Shown: in pieces, positions 1-11,212 of the stretch | Position numbering within the stretch: the stretch's first letter is position 1 | Layout of the letters: each line of letters opens with the position of its first letter | NCBI GenBank assembly: GCA_905331475.1 | Contig: CAJNYU010004514.1 | Span: 1-64,000, forward strand | Length of the DNA stretch: 64,000 bases | From: Rotaria socialis | Lineage: Eukaryota; Rotifera; Eurotatoria; Philodinida; Philodinidae | Reading direction: 5' to 3' | The notes under the pieces: generated by a model | What the model saw: only the letters and a program-made list of their open reading frames with translations | Databases searched by the model: none | Told to the model about the DNA's origin: nothing | Translations under genes and position numbers: made by a program

Positions 1-488
1 CATTTGATAAAGCAGTGGTGCCTTAGCACTGAGCTCTATGAGATTTTCGGAACTAGAGTGAAGATCATAGAGGTTAAATACGAATTTCTGGAATGTCATT
101 CGTTATTATACAAGTTCCGAGAATCCATGGGATTCCGGGAATCTCGGGAATCTTAGAAATCCGGAATCCGCCGTTTCCTCCTTGATTAAATTTGTTGTTA
201 ATGTTATTTGAAGCCACATTGTTGCCTCCTTGAAGAACATATTTACGCACTCTCGACATACTCTTTTATATTTCGTTAATCTTTTCCTGTTCGTTTTACT
301 GGATGTATGATGATGAACAGCACATATTTTATCTTTTCTGTCCTTTAACATATTATCCAGAAGGATATACAGTGACATTTACTCACATTTTTTTTCGTAT
401 GTGCTCTCACTTGCAAAGCATGAAATAATGTAGAAATTTATTGGCGAATAAAGTGCATATAATTCAAGCCACTTTTTTCAGTGCAAAA

Positions 489-980
489 ATGAATAGACGA
501 TCATTAAGTGATCAATCCCTGTTTTCGCCAACACGTACCAACAGAGTAGCTAAGATAAAATCTGGTAACCTACATGATCGATGGACTGTCATCTGCTATG
601 TGATTGGTTTGATTAACATTCTGAGTGCAGTATGGATGTTGATTGCACCTGAACATTGGTATTACAATCTGCCAGTTGGCGTTCCTGAACCCAGCCCGCT
701 GAATATTCATTTCATTCGTGATATTGGTTGTACTTTTCTTGTGCTCGGTTTTGGCCTACTGGCTGGTGGTTTCTACTTTATTGAATTTCGTCTACCTCTA
801 TTTACAATGAACACCTTGTTTTACATGTTTCATATGTCCGTACACATTCATGAAGTTGTAAGCGGACGACTGAGAATGGGAATATTTTGGAATGATCTAC
901 CAAGTATCTATCTACCGGCTGTGGTTACACTTGGACTGAATATTATTCTGATTAGAAAACATGTGACGTTATCGGTATAA
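489..980 (+). CDS. Small four-helix membrane protein, bacterial-like
   Basis: Intronless frame of 163 codons. The open frame extends upstream to 441, but the first ATG is at 489. The protein has a basic N-terminus of about 35 residues and then four hydrophobic segments, beginning with VICYVIGLINILSAVWMLI. A conserved-looking block around HFIRDIGCTFLVLGFGLL recalls small bacterial DoxX/DUF4345-type membrane proteins, which carry an N-x-HF-x-RDxG signature between helices 1 and 2. An AATAAA follows at 998-1003. It lies tail to tail with the minus-strand membrane protein at 1593-2003. Function is unknown. Intronless structure and bacterial-like motif suggest transfer from bacteria, but this is inferred, not shown. 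Confidence 0.6.
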   Translation: MNRRSLSDQSLFSPTRTNRVAKIKSGNLHDRWTVICYVIGLINILSAVWMLIAPEHWYYNLPVGVPEPSPLNIHFIRDIGCTFLVLGFGLLAGGFYFIEFRLPLFTMNTLFYMFHMSVHIHEVVSGRLRMGIFWNDLPSIYLPAVVTLGLNIILIRKHVTLSV

Positions 981-1014
981 AAAATGTAAGAGATAAGAAT
1001 AAAAGTTGGCTCAT

Positions 1015-1400
1015 AGTCATTCCCAGGTCGACTAATCCGACGACAGATTCTATCGAATCCTAAAACATCCTACTAACCGAGAAAATCCAGTTGGATTCTA
1101 GGTTTCGGAATTGTGACGGATCCGACGGAAGATTTTAAAAAATATCAAAATTCTATTTAGTGCAAAAGAGCTTTTTAGAAGTTGAGTATAGCAGACTTTT
1201 TTGGCGCATCGGATCACAGAGTAGGATACGATCGGATAGTATCGGATTCCGATCCTACGGACCCGAATTTCGCCCCGAAACCCGGAATCCGACGAAATCT
1301 GTTGGTTCTTGTCGGTTTTTATGTAAGATCCGATGCAACCGATTTTCAGATCTGATTGGATCCTATTGTAGGAATGAACGACCTGAGAACTTTAAATTTT
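1015..1400. repeat. TCCGA/GGATCC-rich repetitive stretch
   Basis: The stretch is dominated by irregular copies of TCGGAT, GGATCC and ATCCGA and is visibly richer in G+C than its surroundings. Similar words recur at 4204-4240 and 5055-5105. The open frame 1160-1402 begins with GTG, is very rich in Arg and Ser, and looks like a by-product of the repeat, not a gene. Confidence 0.45.
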
Positions 1401-1592
1401 GAATGAATTGAAAAACTACAAGCATGATTAATTTATTTTTTAATATAATTCAGCAAATTACGACGAATACTAAACAAGATGGGTAGAGAGCGACACTTTA
1501 ATTCATTGAAGTATTGAACGCATGTATAATCTTAGAGGAATACTAGTATATAAGAAGCATAGAAGATAAATGTGCTTTAACGAGTCTAGCTA

Positions 1593-2003
1593 TTATATGA
1601 ATACAGCCATTGTCAGAATAATGCCGACAAAAAAAAGTAACCAACCAGATCCATATCTTGAAATGCAACATGCTGCATGCGGATTTGTTTTTTGCAATGA
1701 TGGATTTTCATAGGCACTTGGATACCATGCGTGAGCCATGCCATCTAAAATGCTTGCAATACCAGTGCCTAATGCTACTGCGGCTAATATTTCGTGTGAA
1801 TGAAGAGAAAACATTATTTCCGCAATATATATTGAAATATACGAAAAAGGAACAGTAGAAGCCATCGAAACATTTCTTCCAAAATTTGTACGAAACCAAT
1901 ACGGTCCAAAATAGCGAATCAGGATTACACCCAACATCCAAAGGCTGACACTAAAGGCAGCTATACCACAAGATTTTGGAAAATTTAGGTAATGTGAAGC
2001 CAT
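1593..2003 (-). CDS. Small four-helix membrane protein (DUF5367-like)
   Basis: Intronless frame of 136 aa with an ATG start at 2003 and a TAA stop at 1593. Four hydrophobic segments alternate with short polar loops. The motif GIASILDGMAHAWYPSAY, followed by a GSGWLLFFVGI helix, resembles bacterial DUF5367-type membrane proteins, where an LDG...P.lY motif precedes the last helix. Function is unknown. Like its neighbour at 489-980 it is small, intronless and bacterial in flavour, so both may have been acquired from bacteria. The family call comes from memory of the motif, not from a search. Confidence 0.6.
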   Translation of the reverse strand: MASHYLNFPKSCGIAAFSVSLWMLGVILIRYFGPYWFRTNFGRNVSMASTVPFSYISIYIAEIMFSLHSHEILAAVALGTGIASILDGMAHAWYPSAYENPSLQKTNPHAACCISRYGSGWLLFFVGIILTMAVFI

Positions 2004-3632
2004 CTATTTAAATAATTAAAATTGAAGTTTCAAAATGAATGCTGTTGTAGTTTGTGTTTTTTTTTGGTGACTATCTGCAAACAGAATGCTCATTAAATAG
2101 GATATTTGATAAAAAATGATGTAATATGATAAGATTTTTGTTTTTAGATACAAAGTCAATGTATATTTAGTTTTATTTTATCGAGTATTCTTTTTATGTG
2201 ACATTAATAATACTCTAATATTTATTCAAAAGCAAAAGACATCATGTTTTATATATACTGCGAGTTGACTAGAGGCTAAAAACATATCATCAAGCAATAC
2301 ATGGAACGAAAATATTTATTTACTACATGCTTTGATGCTCGTTTTTCTTCTTGACAAAAAATAGTATAATCATATATTCCATCTACACAATCAGTCATAT
2401 GAATTATCTTATTTTTTCATTTATATTTTTGAAAATATTATCTGACTTTGTCTCAAACATTTGATCTCAAGTAAACCGTGGTCATTACATTCAAAGCTGT
2501 CAGTTTCTATATGAATTGTAGGATTTACGAACGATGTCATTCTTCAAAAGTCACTTTTATCTACTCATAAAATAAAATAAATTCAAATATTATATAAATT
2601 CAGAATTTTCGTTTTCAAAAAATTCCATAATTAATTACAAAAATAGTTATCAACTTGAAAAACTCTATCCTATAAATTATTTCTAATGACACTGCGCTAG
2701 TGTAGACAGAAAGAAAAAAACAAACCGCTTTACGACCGAAGTCATGCAAATATGCAGAAGAAAAACAAAGACAAAACAGAACTTGTCCTCCGCTCTACTC
2801 CGATGAGAGGATGAATGAAAAAAACTCGATTAGTATCTCGCATCGAGCAATCAAATACGTTTTGTGCGTGTGCTACACTTGGAAAATATAAAAAATAAAG
2901 ATGTCATCCATATGTCATGTCTATGGATCAGATGTATTATTAACATCTGGCAAAACTCGTTGTGATAATTTGTTTTTACCATATATTTTTATACATAATT
3001 CTTCGAAAAGCAGCAAATCCAGAACTGATAATTGATCACTAGTAATATCTTTTTGTCAATGTGAATTAAACATTCTTAGAAAACAGTCTATATTCAAATA
3101 GGATATTGATCATTCGAAAGCAAAGGGAAAATGGTATTCAACTACAAAGTGATTATATAGAATTGAATGCTTGCGTCATTGATAATGGTGCAAGAGGGAA
3201 ACAGCAAAATCCATGAATCCATGAATCCACCTGAATCCACTCTGATTGAAATTCTTAGAATTATAAAAATAGGATAGTTTTCATTTTCTCAGTTCTCTGT
3301 TGAAAGTAGAAAAAAATTTAACAAAAAGAATATTTGCGAAGACTTCAGGAATCAATCAAGAAATATTTATATTAAAAAGTTTTTTTATTATCAATATTTA
3401 TATGATTTATTTGTTTAAAAACCAACTGTGAAATGTAAAAGCAAATCAAACGGACATAAAAATATAAAAACTCAATACTTGATAGAACCGATTAACTACA
3501 TGTATAAAAGAAAAAAAAATAAGTGAATTATTAAATTAAATACATCAATTTAATATAAAACCTTAGCATAGAAGAGAACACGAAAGAAGTAATCTATGAA
3601 GTACAAACAAGACAGTGTTCGGCATATAAAAA
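2004..3632. other. Intergenic, no gene seen
   Basis: AT-rich sequence with frequent stops in all frames. Only short direct repeats of GAATCCA are visible around 3207-3240, and these recur at 5376-5425. Confidence 0.5.
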
Positions 3633-3896
3633 TTATCTTCTTCTTGTTCTTTTTGCTGATTCTCTTGTGTCAAGTGAAGATTCTATTGTTTGAACTTTTC
3701 TTTTCACCTGTATTTTAGTTTTTATTGATGGCGGTTGTTCGACAATGTTAATATCACAAGTTTCATCTCCTGTTGATTTGGATATAGAAAATACTGTGAT
3801 TAAAGTTGAATTCGATTGTATTGTATCTGATGGTACTATAATAGGTATCAAATTTGGTGATGCAATTTGTTGAAGTACATTATCTGATGTGGTCAA
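3633..3896 (-). CDS. Hypothetical Ser/Thr-rich ORF with basic C-terminus
   Basis: An 88-codon open frame beginning at an alternative start. It can be extended upstream in frame by a Ser-rich stretch, so it would be a terminal exon if real. The product is rich in Ser, Thr, Ile and Pro, and ends in KRTRRR, which could act as a nuclear localisation signal. No domain is recognised. It lies next to a plus-strand coding relic and may itself be non-coding or a remnant. Confidence 0.2.
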   Translation of the reverse strand: MTTSDNVLQQIASPNLIPIIVPSDTIQSNSTLITVFSISKSTGDETCDINIVEQPPSIKTKIQVKRKVQTIESSLDTRESAKRTRRR

Positions 3897-3904
3897 TGGC
3901 TGCT

Positions 3905-4203
3905 GATTATTTGTTGATGATGGTGATAATGATGAAGATAATAGAACAGCAGCTGATCTTAGTATTAATGATGGCTTTCCTCAATTGATGATTACGATAA
4001 TGAAGATGAACAAGATGATACTCAAGATTTAATAAATACAACAAAAGAAGAATTTTCTGGAATGAAAATTTTTAATATGGTGCATCCACGCATAGAACAT
4101 TCTTATTTTAAAGCTACAATCAATGATGATATAAAATATATACAAACAGACTGCTTGCTGGTTATTAACTAGTGAAAAAAGTAAAATGTCAAACGATCGA
4201 CTG
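3905..4203 (+). pseudogene. Frameshifted relic of an acidic protein
   Basis: The plus strand reads an acidic stretch (DDGDNDEDNR from about 3914, then DEQDDTQDL). After a frame change near 3985 it runs open from 3987 to a TAG at 4170. A second frame change near 4150 gives the continuation KQTACWLLTSEKSKMSNDRL up to about 4203. The continuity of sense across both frame changes indicates decayed coding DNA. The relic stops where the inverted repeat at 4204 begins. I have an impression of seeing the KQTACWLLT block in other rotifer proteins but cannot name the family. Confidence 0.4.
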
Positions 4204-5105
4204 CTTCGAGTTAGAGTCCATCGGATCCGGTCCCGGATCCAGACTAAAAATATTTTTAGCTATTGGGTCAGATCACAAGAAGCTTCTTATGCATATAATT
4301 GAGTGAAAACGAAGCTGATGTTGTTGAAGTTGAAGTTGTCTAAGTTAAGAAACAATATGAACACTTTAATACATTCATTCCTTATTCCATCCGAAGCTGC
4401 ACACTACTAGGGAGCCGCTAGGAGTCAGAGCCCATTATAAATTAATTGTTAAAAACTCTTTATCGGATAGTTGAAAGAGCGTGTAAGATGTATTACTTGC
4501 ATGACAGAAAAGGACAGAAGTATGCCGTGTCTTCGGAACGATCACCAGATTCAATTAGAAAATTTGATTACAAGTTTAAGAGTATGTTTTGTTCCAGATC
4601 TATTTTTGATTCATAAACAAGGTATTTGTCAACAATGCCAGCTTAACTTTACTTTCAAGTTGAAAAAGCATGATCAAAATTTGCATTCCAAAGAGTTAAA
4701 GTTCAAATAGATTCTTTCATTGAAAGAAATTTTCTGTTCAGAACTATTTGTTTCATCTAAAAATAATTTTAACAAAAGAAAGATATTCTGAAAATATTTT
4801 TTAAATTTTGATTTTTTAGAAAGTTAAACTTAAAGAAATGCTTGTTTTAGCTTTAAATTTAAAGATTAAAGTTGAGGTACGCTAAACCTCCTCCCACAAT
4901 AGAAAGCCCCTCCCAACAAACTAATCTGTTTCCTATAAGAACACCATTTTTCAAACTTCTGATAGCTTTTGCGTGATACAATTTGGTTGATCTACTCATA
5001 TGGTAGGGGTTTACCTAAATTTGAATAATTCTATCATAGTTTCAAAGGCTCTTGATGTACCGGGTCCGGGTCCAAAATTCTTGGACCCGATGGGCTCTAC
5101 TTCGA
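4204..5105. mobile_element. Element with imperfect terminal inverted repeats
   Basis: The left end at 4204-4240 and the right end at 5060-5105 are imperfect inverted copies. Both carry AGAG(T/C)CCATCGG(A/G)TCC in opposite orientation, followed inward by GGTCC/GGATCC words. No transposase frame is seen inside. The 4471-4710 frame does not start with ATG and has no recognised domain. It abuts the relic that ends at 4203, so insertion probably truncated that gene. No clear target duplication was found. Confidence 0.4.
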
Positions 5106-6514
5106 GCACAACAGATTAATAAAAAAAAGTTGATTGTTTTTTTCTTTATATTATACTTTTTTCATTTATTTTCAATAGGTGAACAGCGCTTTACTGACTT
5201 TCAATTCTTGAAATAAAGAATGTGCTGTATGAGAAAAAAAGGATAATGTATGCTTGTATCCGAATCAAGACTAATAAAAAAAATTACCTATTAGTACGCA
5301 CGATACAAACAGAAAAAATAGAAGCATTGAATTTTTATAATGGATTTCAAATAAATAGGAAATCATTTTACGTCATGTGATTCCATTTGAATCCGCTTGA
5401 ATCCACTTGAATCCAATGGACTGGATTCTGCTGTTCCCACGTTGTAATGGTATCGAGCAAAGATAAAGAAATCATTTCTCATATAATTGAATCATTGAGT
5501 TTCAGACTTGAGCAAGTGCTATATAAACATAGAGACATGGTAATATGTTTCAAAGAGCATTATTTTGTTCCACGAATTTTTCAACGAATTGACGCGTAAC
5601 TTTTCTAAAGAAGGATTCGCTATTCTGATTATTTAAAATTCTACTCTCGTCGTTCTCTATCCTTAATAGCCAAAGAAAAATACAGAAATTTCAGCATTTC
5701 TGTTTCACAATTTGTAATTAAACTAAATATGTTCCTTAATAAAAACTATCTAAAATCACATATTTCACATGAGTCAAATAAATCTACATTTTTAGTTTTC
5801 TTTAATTGAATATCAATCGTCAGTTCCTATCATGCTAATCATTTTCTATTAATCCGAATGAATATTTTCTGAAGAATAGACGTATATTTGTTTTATCTCA
5901 TTCAGCATGGAGGTGTGGGGGTGTAAAGAAGAACTATATCCACAGCCACACTCACGATTATGATCAGGATGACTTAATTTGCGATGGTTATTATCCTAGT
6001 AATTATAATAGATTCGAAAACCTAATCGGTTACCGCAGATATTAAGCAGTGTTGCTTGATTTTAATGAATTAAGAAAAAATCATAAATAGTCGATTGTGC
6101 TTTCTATAAATCGGCTTTACTCCATTCTACTGAAGAATGCAATGATTCCTAATCAATTATATAAAAAAACGATTCTGATCGTCCATTTATTCAAAAAAAT
6201 CACAATTGCTTGATTTTCACCAATTTATCAGGCCGAAAATCGATTAAAATCATATATATGTTGAATGTTCTGTCTTTTACATGGGTAGCAATGAATTTTT
6301 ATTAACTTATAGTTAATTCAGCATGAACGATTTCATTTCTAAAATTTTTCATTGAAAGAAAACCTTCCTTAATATTATTAACTGAAGAACAGTTGAAGAT
6401 ATTTTTAGCTACTACAATGCACAGCAAAGGATTTTATTAGATAATTTGATGAAGTAGGCACTAGCAACGGTGATTTTATTTGCCAGAATTACCGTTATAA
6501 TTTAAACCTGAATA
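5106..6514. other. Intergenic, no gene seen
   Basis: AT-rich and stop-rich in all frames. It contains GAATCCA direct repeats (5376-5425) and a GGTGTGGGGGTGT word near 5931 that resembles the bdelloid telomere hexamer. Confidence 0.5.
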
Positions 6515-6883
6515 TAGTATGATAAACGGTCTTTTTTTTTTTTTAATTACGCTGAATTTTATTCGTGACATCCATACATTTTTTTGTGATTTTTGTACAA
6601 TTTTTTGCGGACGCTTACGAAACAAGTCAACAGATAGGACTACGATAACAAACAGAGAAAGAATGACAAGGAAGAGAAAACGAATAGAAAGAAAATCGAA
6701 ATCGATGCAGTGATGACGCGGTTGGCGTGCATTGCTGTTCTTCCTTTTGTTTATTCTTCCGATACCGTATATATTGACTCCGAAGACACCGAGCCGGGGG
6801 AAGGAATCGAACCATCTCCTATCTGACTAAGAGTCAGATGCATAGAACCACTACGCCATCCCCGGCTAGTATGATAAACGGTC
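6515..6883 (-). mobile_element. tRNA-derived SINE with 17-bp target-site duplication
   Basis: A perfect 17-bp direct repeat, TAGTATGATAAACGGTC, occurs at 6515-6531 and 6867-6883. Between the copies (6532-6866, read on the minus strand) lies a tRNA-Lys(CUU)-like head that starts at the base next to the duplication. A tRNA-unrelated body follows, and a run of 13 A (T on the plus strand, 6532-6544) ends directly against the other duplication. This is the complete anatomy of a SINE mobilised by LINE machinery. The head has intact-looking RNA polymerase III A and B boxes. The copy looks young because the duplication has no mismatch. No second copy was recognised in this window. Confidence 0.88.
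6793..6866 (-). tRNA. tRNA-Lys(CUU)-like head of the SINE
   Basis: The minus strand folds as a tRNA. The acceptor stem is GCCGGGG/CCCCGGC and the anticodon stem is TCTGA/TCAGA. The anticodon loop is CTCTTAG, with U33 and anticodon CUU (Lys). The T-stem GATGG/CCTTC has one U-U mismatch. The A box TGGCGTAGTGG and the B box GGTTCGATTCC match the pol III consensus exactly. The flanking target duplication and poly-A tail show that this is the promoter head of a retroposed element, not necessarily a working tRNA gene. The D-stem is weak (three pairs). Confidence 0.75.
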
Positions 6884-7427
6884 ATTATATTGTTGTGGTA
6901 TATAGATTCGATACATTTGACGCAGCCAGTAGTGAATTGAACAACACAAAACATGAGTTGAATAGTCTTCACTATTCAGTCGAAGCGTCGAAGGTTAATT
7001 ATGAATTAATTGGTAACTATGAGTCTAGATGGTAGATGCAACAACTGCCGTATTATATCCTCTGATTCTACTCATACAACCTAAAGACATCAGCGCCAGT
7101 CACAAACTGAAACTTACCAAAACTATTTATTTAGCGAGCAAAACATATTGTGACGATTTCTGTTAGAAGAAGAATCAGTGCTGATGGAATTATGCTTTAT
7201 TTATCTTCTTCTTATCATTAATCGCACAATTCATTTACAAAGCACACTTATATTCGCAAGCAGCAGAGAGACAGAAGGAAAGAGAAAATAGAAAGAAGAT
7301 CTGAGCAATATGAAGGGAAGATTACGAGAGAGGAAGGATATAATATTGTTGTCACACACATTAAAATATAAGCGAAATTTAATAGTTAATACTCGTTTTA
7401 CTTCATCATTTAAAAGAACTTAGACCA

Positions 7428-7591
7428 TTAGCATCGACACAAATCACCACGATGATGATGAATACCAACTGTACCACTACTATAACTACAAGTTGTATTA
7501 AAACGACGCTGCCAATCGTTTCTACAAAACATTTCACAGTTATTATCATGAGTAGAAAATAGTTCATATATCGCCCAGTAGTAGGAGACCA
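7428..7591 (-). CDS. Terminal exon of a small Cys-rich protein
   Basis: On the minus strand an acceptor CTATAG at 7592-7597 is followed by 53 sense codons and TAA (7428). The product has the cysteine spacing C-x3-C (NCEMFCRND), then a single C after 13 residues, and a final C-x-C (LCRC) right at the stop. C-x3-C with C-x-C is the hallmark of the cysteine-stabilised alpha-beta fold found in defensins and related peptides. The full fold needs more cysteines, which would have to come from an upstream exon that I could not find. Coding status is inferred from the splice site, the pattern and the clean stop. It could be a relic. Confidence 0.35.
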
Positions 7592-7597
7592 CTATAG

Positions 7598-8757
7598 TTA
7601 CATACGTATACTCCTTTATATTCTTTAAGAGTAATATTTATTCTCGATAAGAGAATAATAAAAATTGCCGTAATTTTCACTTGACACTTCAAACAGCATC
7701 GCTATATTCAGGTTTCGTACATGTCGTGTCGATGTTAAAACGATTTTTTAAGATTTCATGTTATTTAGCAAAGTATATATTGTGTTTCGAACGAAGCATA
7801 TAATTTTTCGTTGGCTGAATGACGTGAAATCATCAAGAATTAAAGGAAGTAAAGAAAGAGTCTTATATGAATTTCAAAATATCCTCTATATAGCTTGGTA
7901 TCTCTTATACTAATATACGATCATGATTCCAAGGAAGTGTGTACAAAACATGTATCGAAAATAAGCAGGTTGTCGATAATGTTCATTTTCAGAGTATGGT
8001 TGTGATTGTGAGATTGATTACTTAAGTAGTCTTACCCACACCCACGACAGTCAATAGGCAATAAATCTAATTTGAGAGTGAATTATTTCCGAGAGCATTA
8101 TCGAAAAGACTACGAGCTAATAAATACTATGGTTGAGTAGAAAAATGAATGTCGTATAAGGTTATATAAAACTTCAAATCATTTAGATAGTGTTTATATT
8201 AGAGATTGCAACGGCCAGGAGAACAAAGACGGACAAAAGGACTAGTCCGCGTTTTGGTCTTGTCGCTGTGTCCGATCAAGTCTTTTTTCAGATATTGACT
8301 AGGAATGTGCGACCATCTTGATGGCCGCCAAAAAGTTATACAAATAAAATATAGCTATGGATTTGTGACACCCAATATTAAGAACTAATGTTGAATTTGA
8401 ACTAGTCTCTTTTGAAATGTGTAAGTAGAGCGATTAGATTCGAACATACATACCAAGTTGTCCCTTGCGTAATGTTCAGATGATTGCTACATGCGATCGA
8501 AAACGCTATTTCTAGATATGCATAGTTACCATGAAGTTTTATCTCATATACTTTCAAAGTTTTCTAGCACCCCTCATAAAAAATTATTTCGTATTAAAAG
8601 AAAATATATTCAGGTGTTTTTTTTAATAATATTTTCTCATTGTTATTTGTCTGCATTGATTAGTGTTATAGTACAAATAAACTTTTAGTATAAATATGAG
8701 TCGTAGAATAATTTAGATTCAAACAGAAATAAATAATCTTTTTAATGATCTGTAGAG
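7598..8757. other. Intergenic, no gene seen
   Basis: No convincing coding sequence. The segment 8034-8045 reads ACCCACACCCAC, two units of the bdelloid telomere hexamer on the minus strand. Confidence 0.5.
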
Positions 8758-8760
8758 CTT

Positions 8761-8826
8761 AGGGCGTGGGTTTGAGTATAGTAGTATCGTTAGATATGTA
8801 ATGTATATGAATCCACCCACGCCCTG
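8761..8826. repeat. Short inverted repeat, AGGGCGTGGGT ends
   Basis: AGGGCGTGGGT at the left end and its inverse, ACCCACGCCCT, at the right end enclose about 44 bp of AT-rich sequence. It could form a hairpin, or be the remnant of a miniature transposon. No target duplication is evident. Confidence 0.45.
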
Positions 8827-9045
8827 CGTACGAAAATTTTTTTTTTCTAAAAATATGTGTGAATCATAGAATGATTTCGAGGCGCTTCTGCTGCTGAAGC
8901 TTACCAATGACTGCATTTTTTGCGAGCGGCACATGCGCAAATATCAACATGAGATAAGATATTTTTGTATGCAAAAAACAGCGCTCTATTGCTATTCTTT
9001 CATGCTTCTTTTTACTTTGGCTTCAAGTTATACTGTCATAGGGTG

Positions 9046-10248
9046 ATGAAGCTGCTACTATTGTTTCCCTTCGTTTCTTGTTGTTTTACTCCTTCACTGT
9101 CGAATACTAATAATGTTCGCATCTCTCGATCTGTACCTTCTCTATTTACTGATGTTTCTTCATTTCCTTTATTCAATTCTGCTCAAGCTGGTCTTTGCAT
9201 ACCAGCTCTCGGTCTTGGCACTGGTTTTTATGGTATGGGCAACCAGGCTTATGGCACTTACCCTGAATGTGGTGCTGAACCACACAATGACCCTTCAGGT
9301 TCTGTTCTCCCTCCGCCCCCAGGTTGTGGTCTTAATTCTCAGAAAGCGGTGTATACGTGGTTGAGCAAAGCAGGTGGGCTTCGACTTGACTGTGCCAATT
9401 CATACTATAATCAGCGGCATGTTGCTCGAGGAATCAATCAAAGTCTCGTTGATCGATCTCAAATCTTCATTTTGAGCAAAGTAGGACCCATATTCCCTTT
9501 GGGTTACAATGAAACAATTGAGCAAACACTGGATATCTTACAACAACTTCAAACGAGTTGGATCGATATGTTGCTCGTACATTGGCCGATCATGGAACAT
9601 CCCGGTCAATCGTATATACCACAGAGTTCTGATCCAGCGTGCAATACTACTAACCCACTTACATAAAATGAAAAAGATTGTCGTCTGTCGACTTGGTCCG
9701 CCATGCTCCTATTATTCAACATTGGACTGACTCGGTCAATTGGTGTATCAAATTATAATATAACTCACTTGCAAGAAATCATTGATTCTGGCCTACCTCT
9801 GCCAAGCGTCAATCAAGTTTCATTTCATCCATACAATTATCGAACTGGACGAGCGGATTTACTTGCATTTTGTCAAAAGAATCATATTCAATTAGTAGCC
9901 TATTCACCGCTGGGAGTGCCCGATGTGCATCGATTTCCAGGTGAACATAAAAACAACGAAGCAACGGGTATGTCCTCTACTTTGCTTCAAGACCCAGTTA
10001 TTGTTTCATTAGCCAAAGCCTATAATCGAACTGAAGCGCAGATTTTGTTGCGATGGATTTATCAGCTGGGTGTTGCATCGAATCCACGCTCGATGAATGA
10101 AACTCATATGATAGAAAATCTCAATATTTTCTTGAATCCGTTCACAATCAGCGACGAAGATATGACGCACATTACAAATCTAGCCCAAGATACATGCAGC
10201 ATTGATCCAGATTGGTATGAATGCGTAGCAAATGGTAGTTTACCGTAA
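9046..10248 (+). pseudogene. Secreted aldo/keto reductase with one in-frame stop
   Basis: From the ATG at 9046 the frame encodes a signal peptide (MKLLLLFPFVSC) and then an aldo/keto reductase barrel. Visible catalytic landmarks are Asp and Tyr in LDCANSYYN, Lys in ILSKVGP and His in LLVHWP. The C-terminal half has GVSNYN, the substrate/cofactor stretch VAYSPLGVP and a SNPRS motif in place of the usual IPKS/IPRS. Codon 207 is TAA (9664-9666), and the same frame then continues unbroken to TAA at 10246-10248. No frameshift or plausible intron removes the stop. Apart from this one codon the 400-codon gene looks complete. It is either a very young pseudogene, an allele or a sequencing error. AATAAA follows at 10425. 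Confidence 0.8.
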
Positions 10249-11212
10249 CGAAGCACAACATTATTCACTTTTAAGTCTTCACTTTTCTACGCTTCACCTT
10301 TACCTTATATTCGTTTTCTTTAGCGCACAAGTTAAATGTGTGCAGTGTAAAGGAGTTTTAAACAATTTTGTCACTTCTGAAAAGGTTGTCTGTTTGAGAT
10401 CTGTTCAAGTACGGAATAGAGTCGAATAAATATATGTAAATATCATGAGACTGGAAACGAAGTCGAGATATACACTCGTTCATTTAAAATGTGGATGCAT
10501 GTGATTCTTATCCTTACCAACACCTACACCTGCGCTCTCAAGATCTTTGATCAGACAGGTGGAAAACTTTAATCTTTGAATCTTTCTCAGACAAGATATA
10601 ACATTTTTTGATCAACACATAAGACCTATTATTTTCGGCAATATCAGTCACTTTTTATCAAGTTTTCTGTCACACAAAATGATTACAACAAATTTTGTGT
10701 TTACTGCTATCGGATATTGGAAGAAGCAGAGTTCGATAAATCGATCGAATCATATGTAATCCGACTATCATATTCTCAACGACTAAAACAATGAACTAGA
10801 TTAGACGACATTGATGTTTTTCAGGGTATAATGAAAATGCTAAGTCACTCGTTGTCGCTCTACTCTAAAAGCACACTCCTACCTTTCATACCGTATACAA
10901 GAGAAACTGAAATAAGGATATCGTTGAAGTTTTAAAAAATTGAGGAACACTTTTTATATTGATCCTACGAGATATATGTTTATCTGCTGTTGTTCTGTTC
11001 ATTCAAATAGTGCTTTTCGTTTATAAAATTTTTCGTTGACTAAGTAGCTCAATGAGCAAAATCATAAATGACTTTCTCCACAGCCTCATATTACTAATGA
11101 TATCATGCTTCTTTATTTTTCGTATTCAAAACAAAAGATTCCGAATTGATTTAAGTGTCGATATTAGCTTTGCTTTGCAGGTGTGATTACGACGTCGAGT
11201 AACTGTTAAAAT
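10249..11212. other. Intergenic, no gene seen
   Basis: Contains the 3' flank of the reductase and AT-rich sequence without supported genes. Confidence 0.5.

Noticed and set aside
1160-1402. 80-codon Arg/Ser-rich frame
   Set aside because: GTG start and composition set by the TCCGA-rich repeat. No coding signature.
4471-4710. 79-codon frame with a CXXC-like pattern
   Set aside because: No ATG start, lies inside an inverted-repeat element, and the cysteines do not form a recognisable zinc finger.
3196-5438. GGGAAACAGCAAAATCCA at 3196 and its near-inverse at 5422-5438 as ends of a 2.2-kb transposon
   Set aside because: The adjoining GAATCCA repeats are in direct, not inverted, orientation, and there is no target duplication, so the pairing may be chance.
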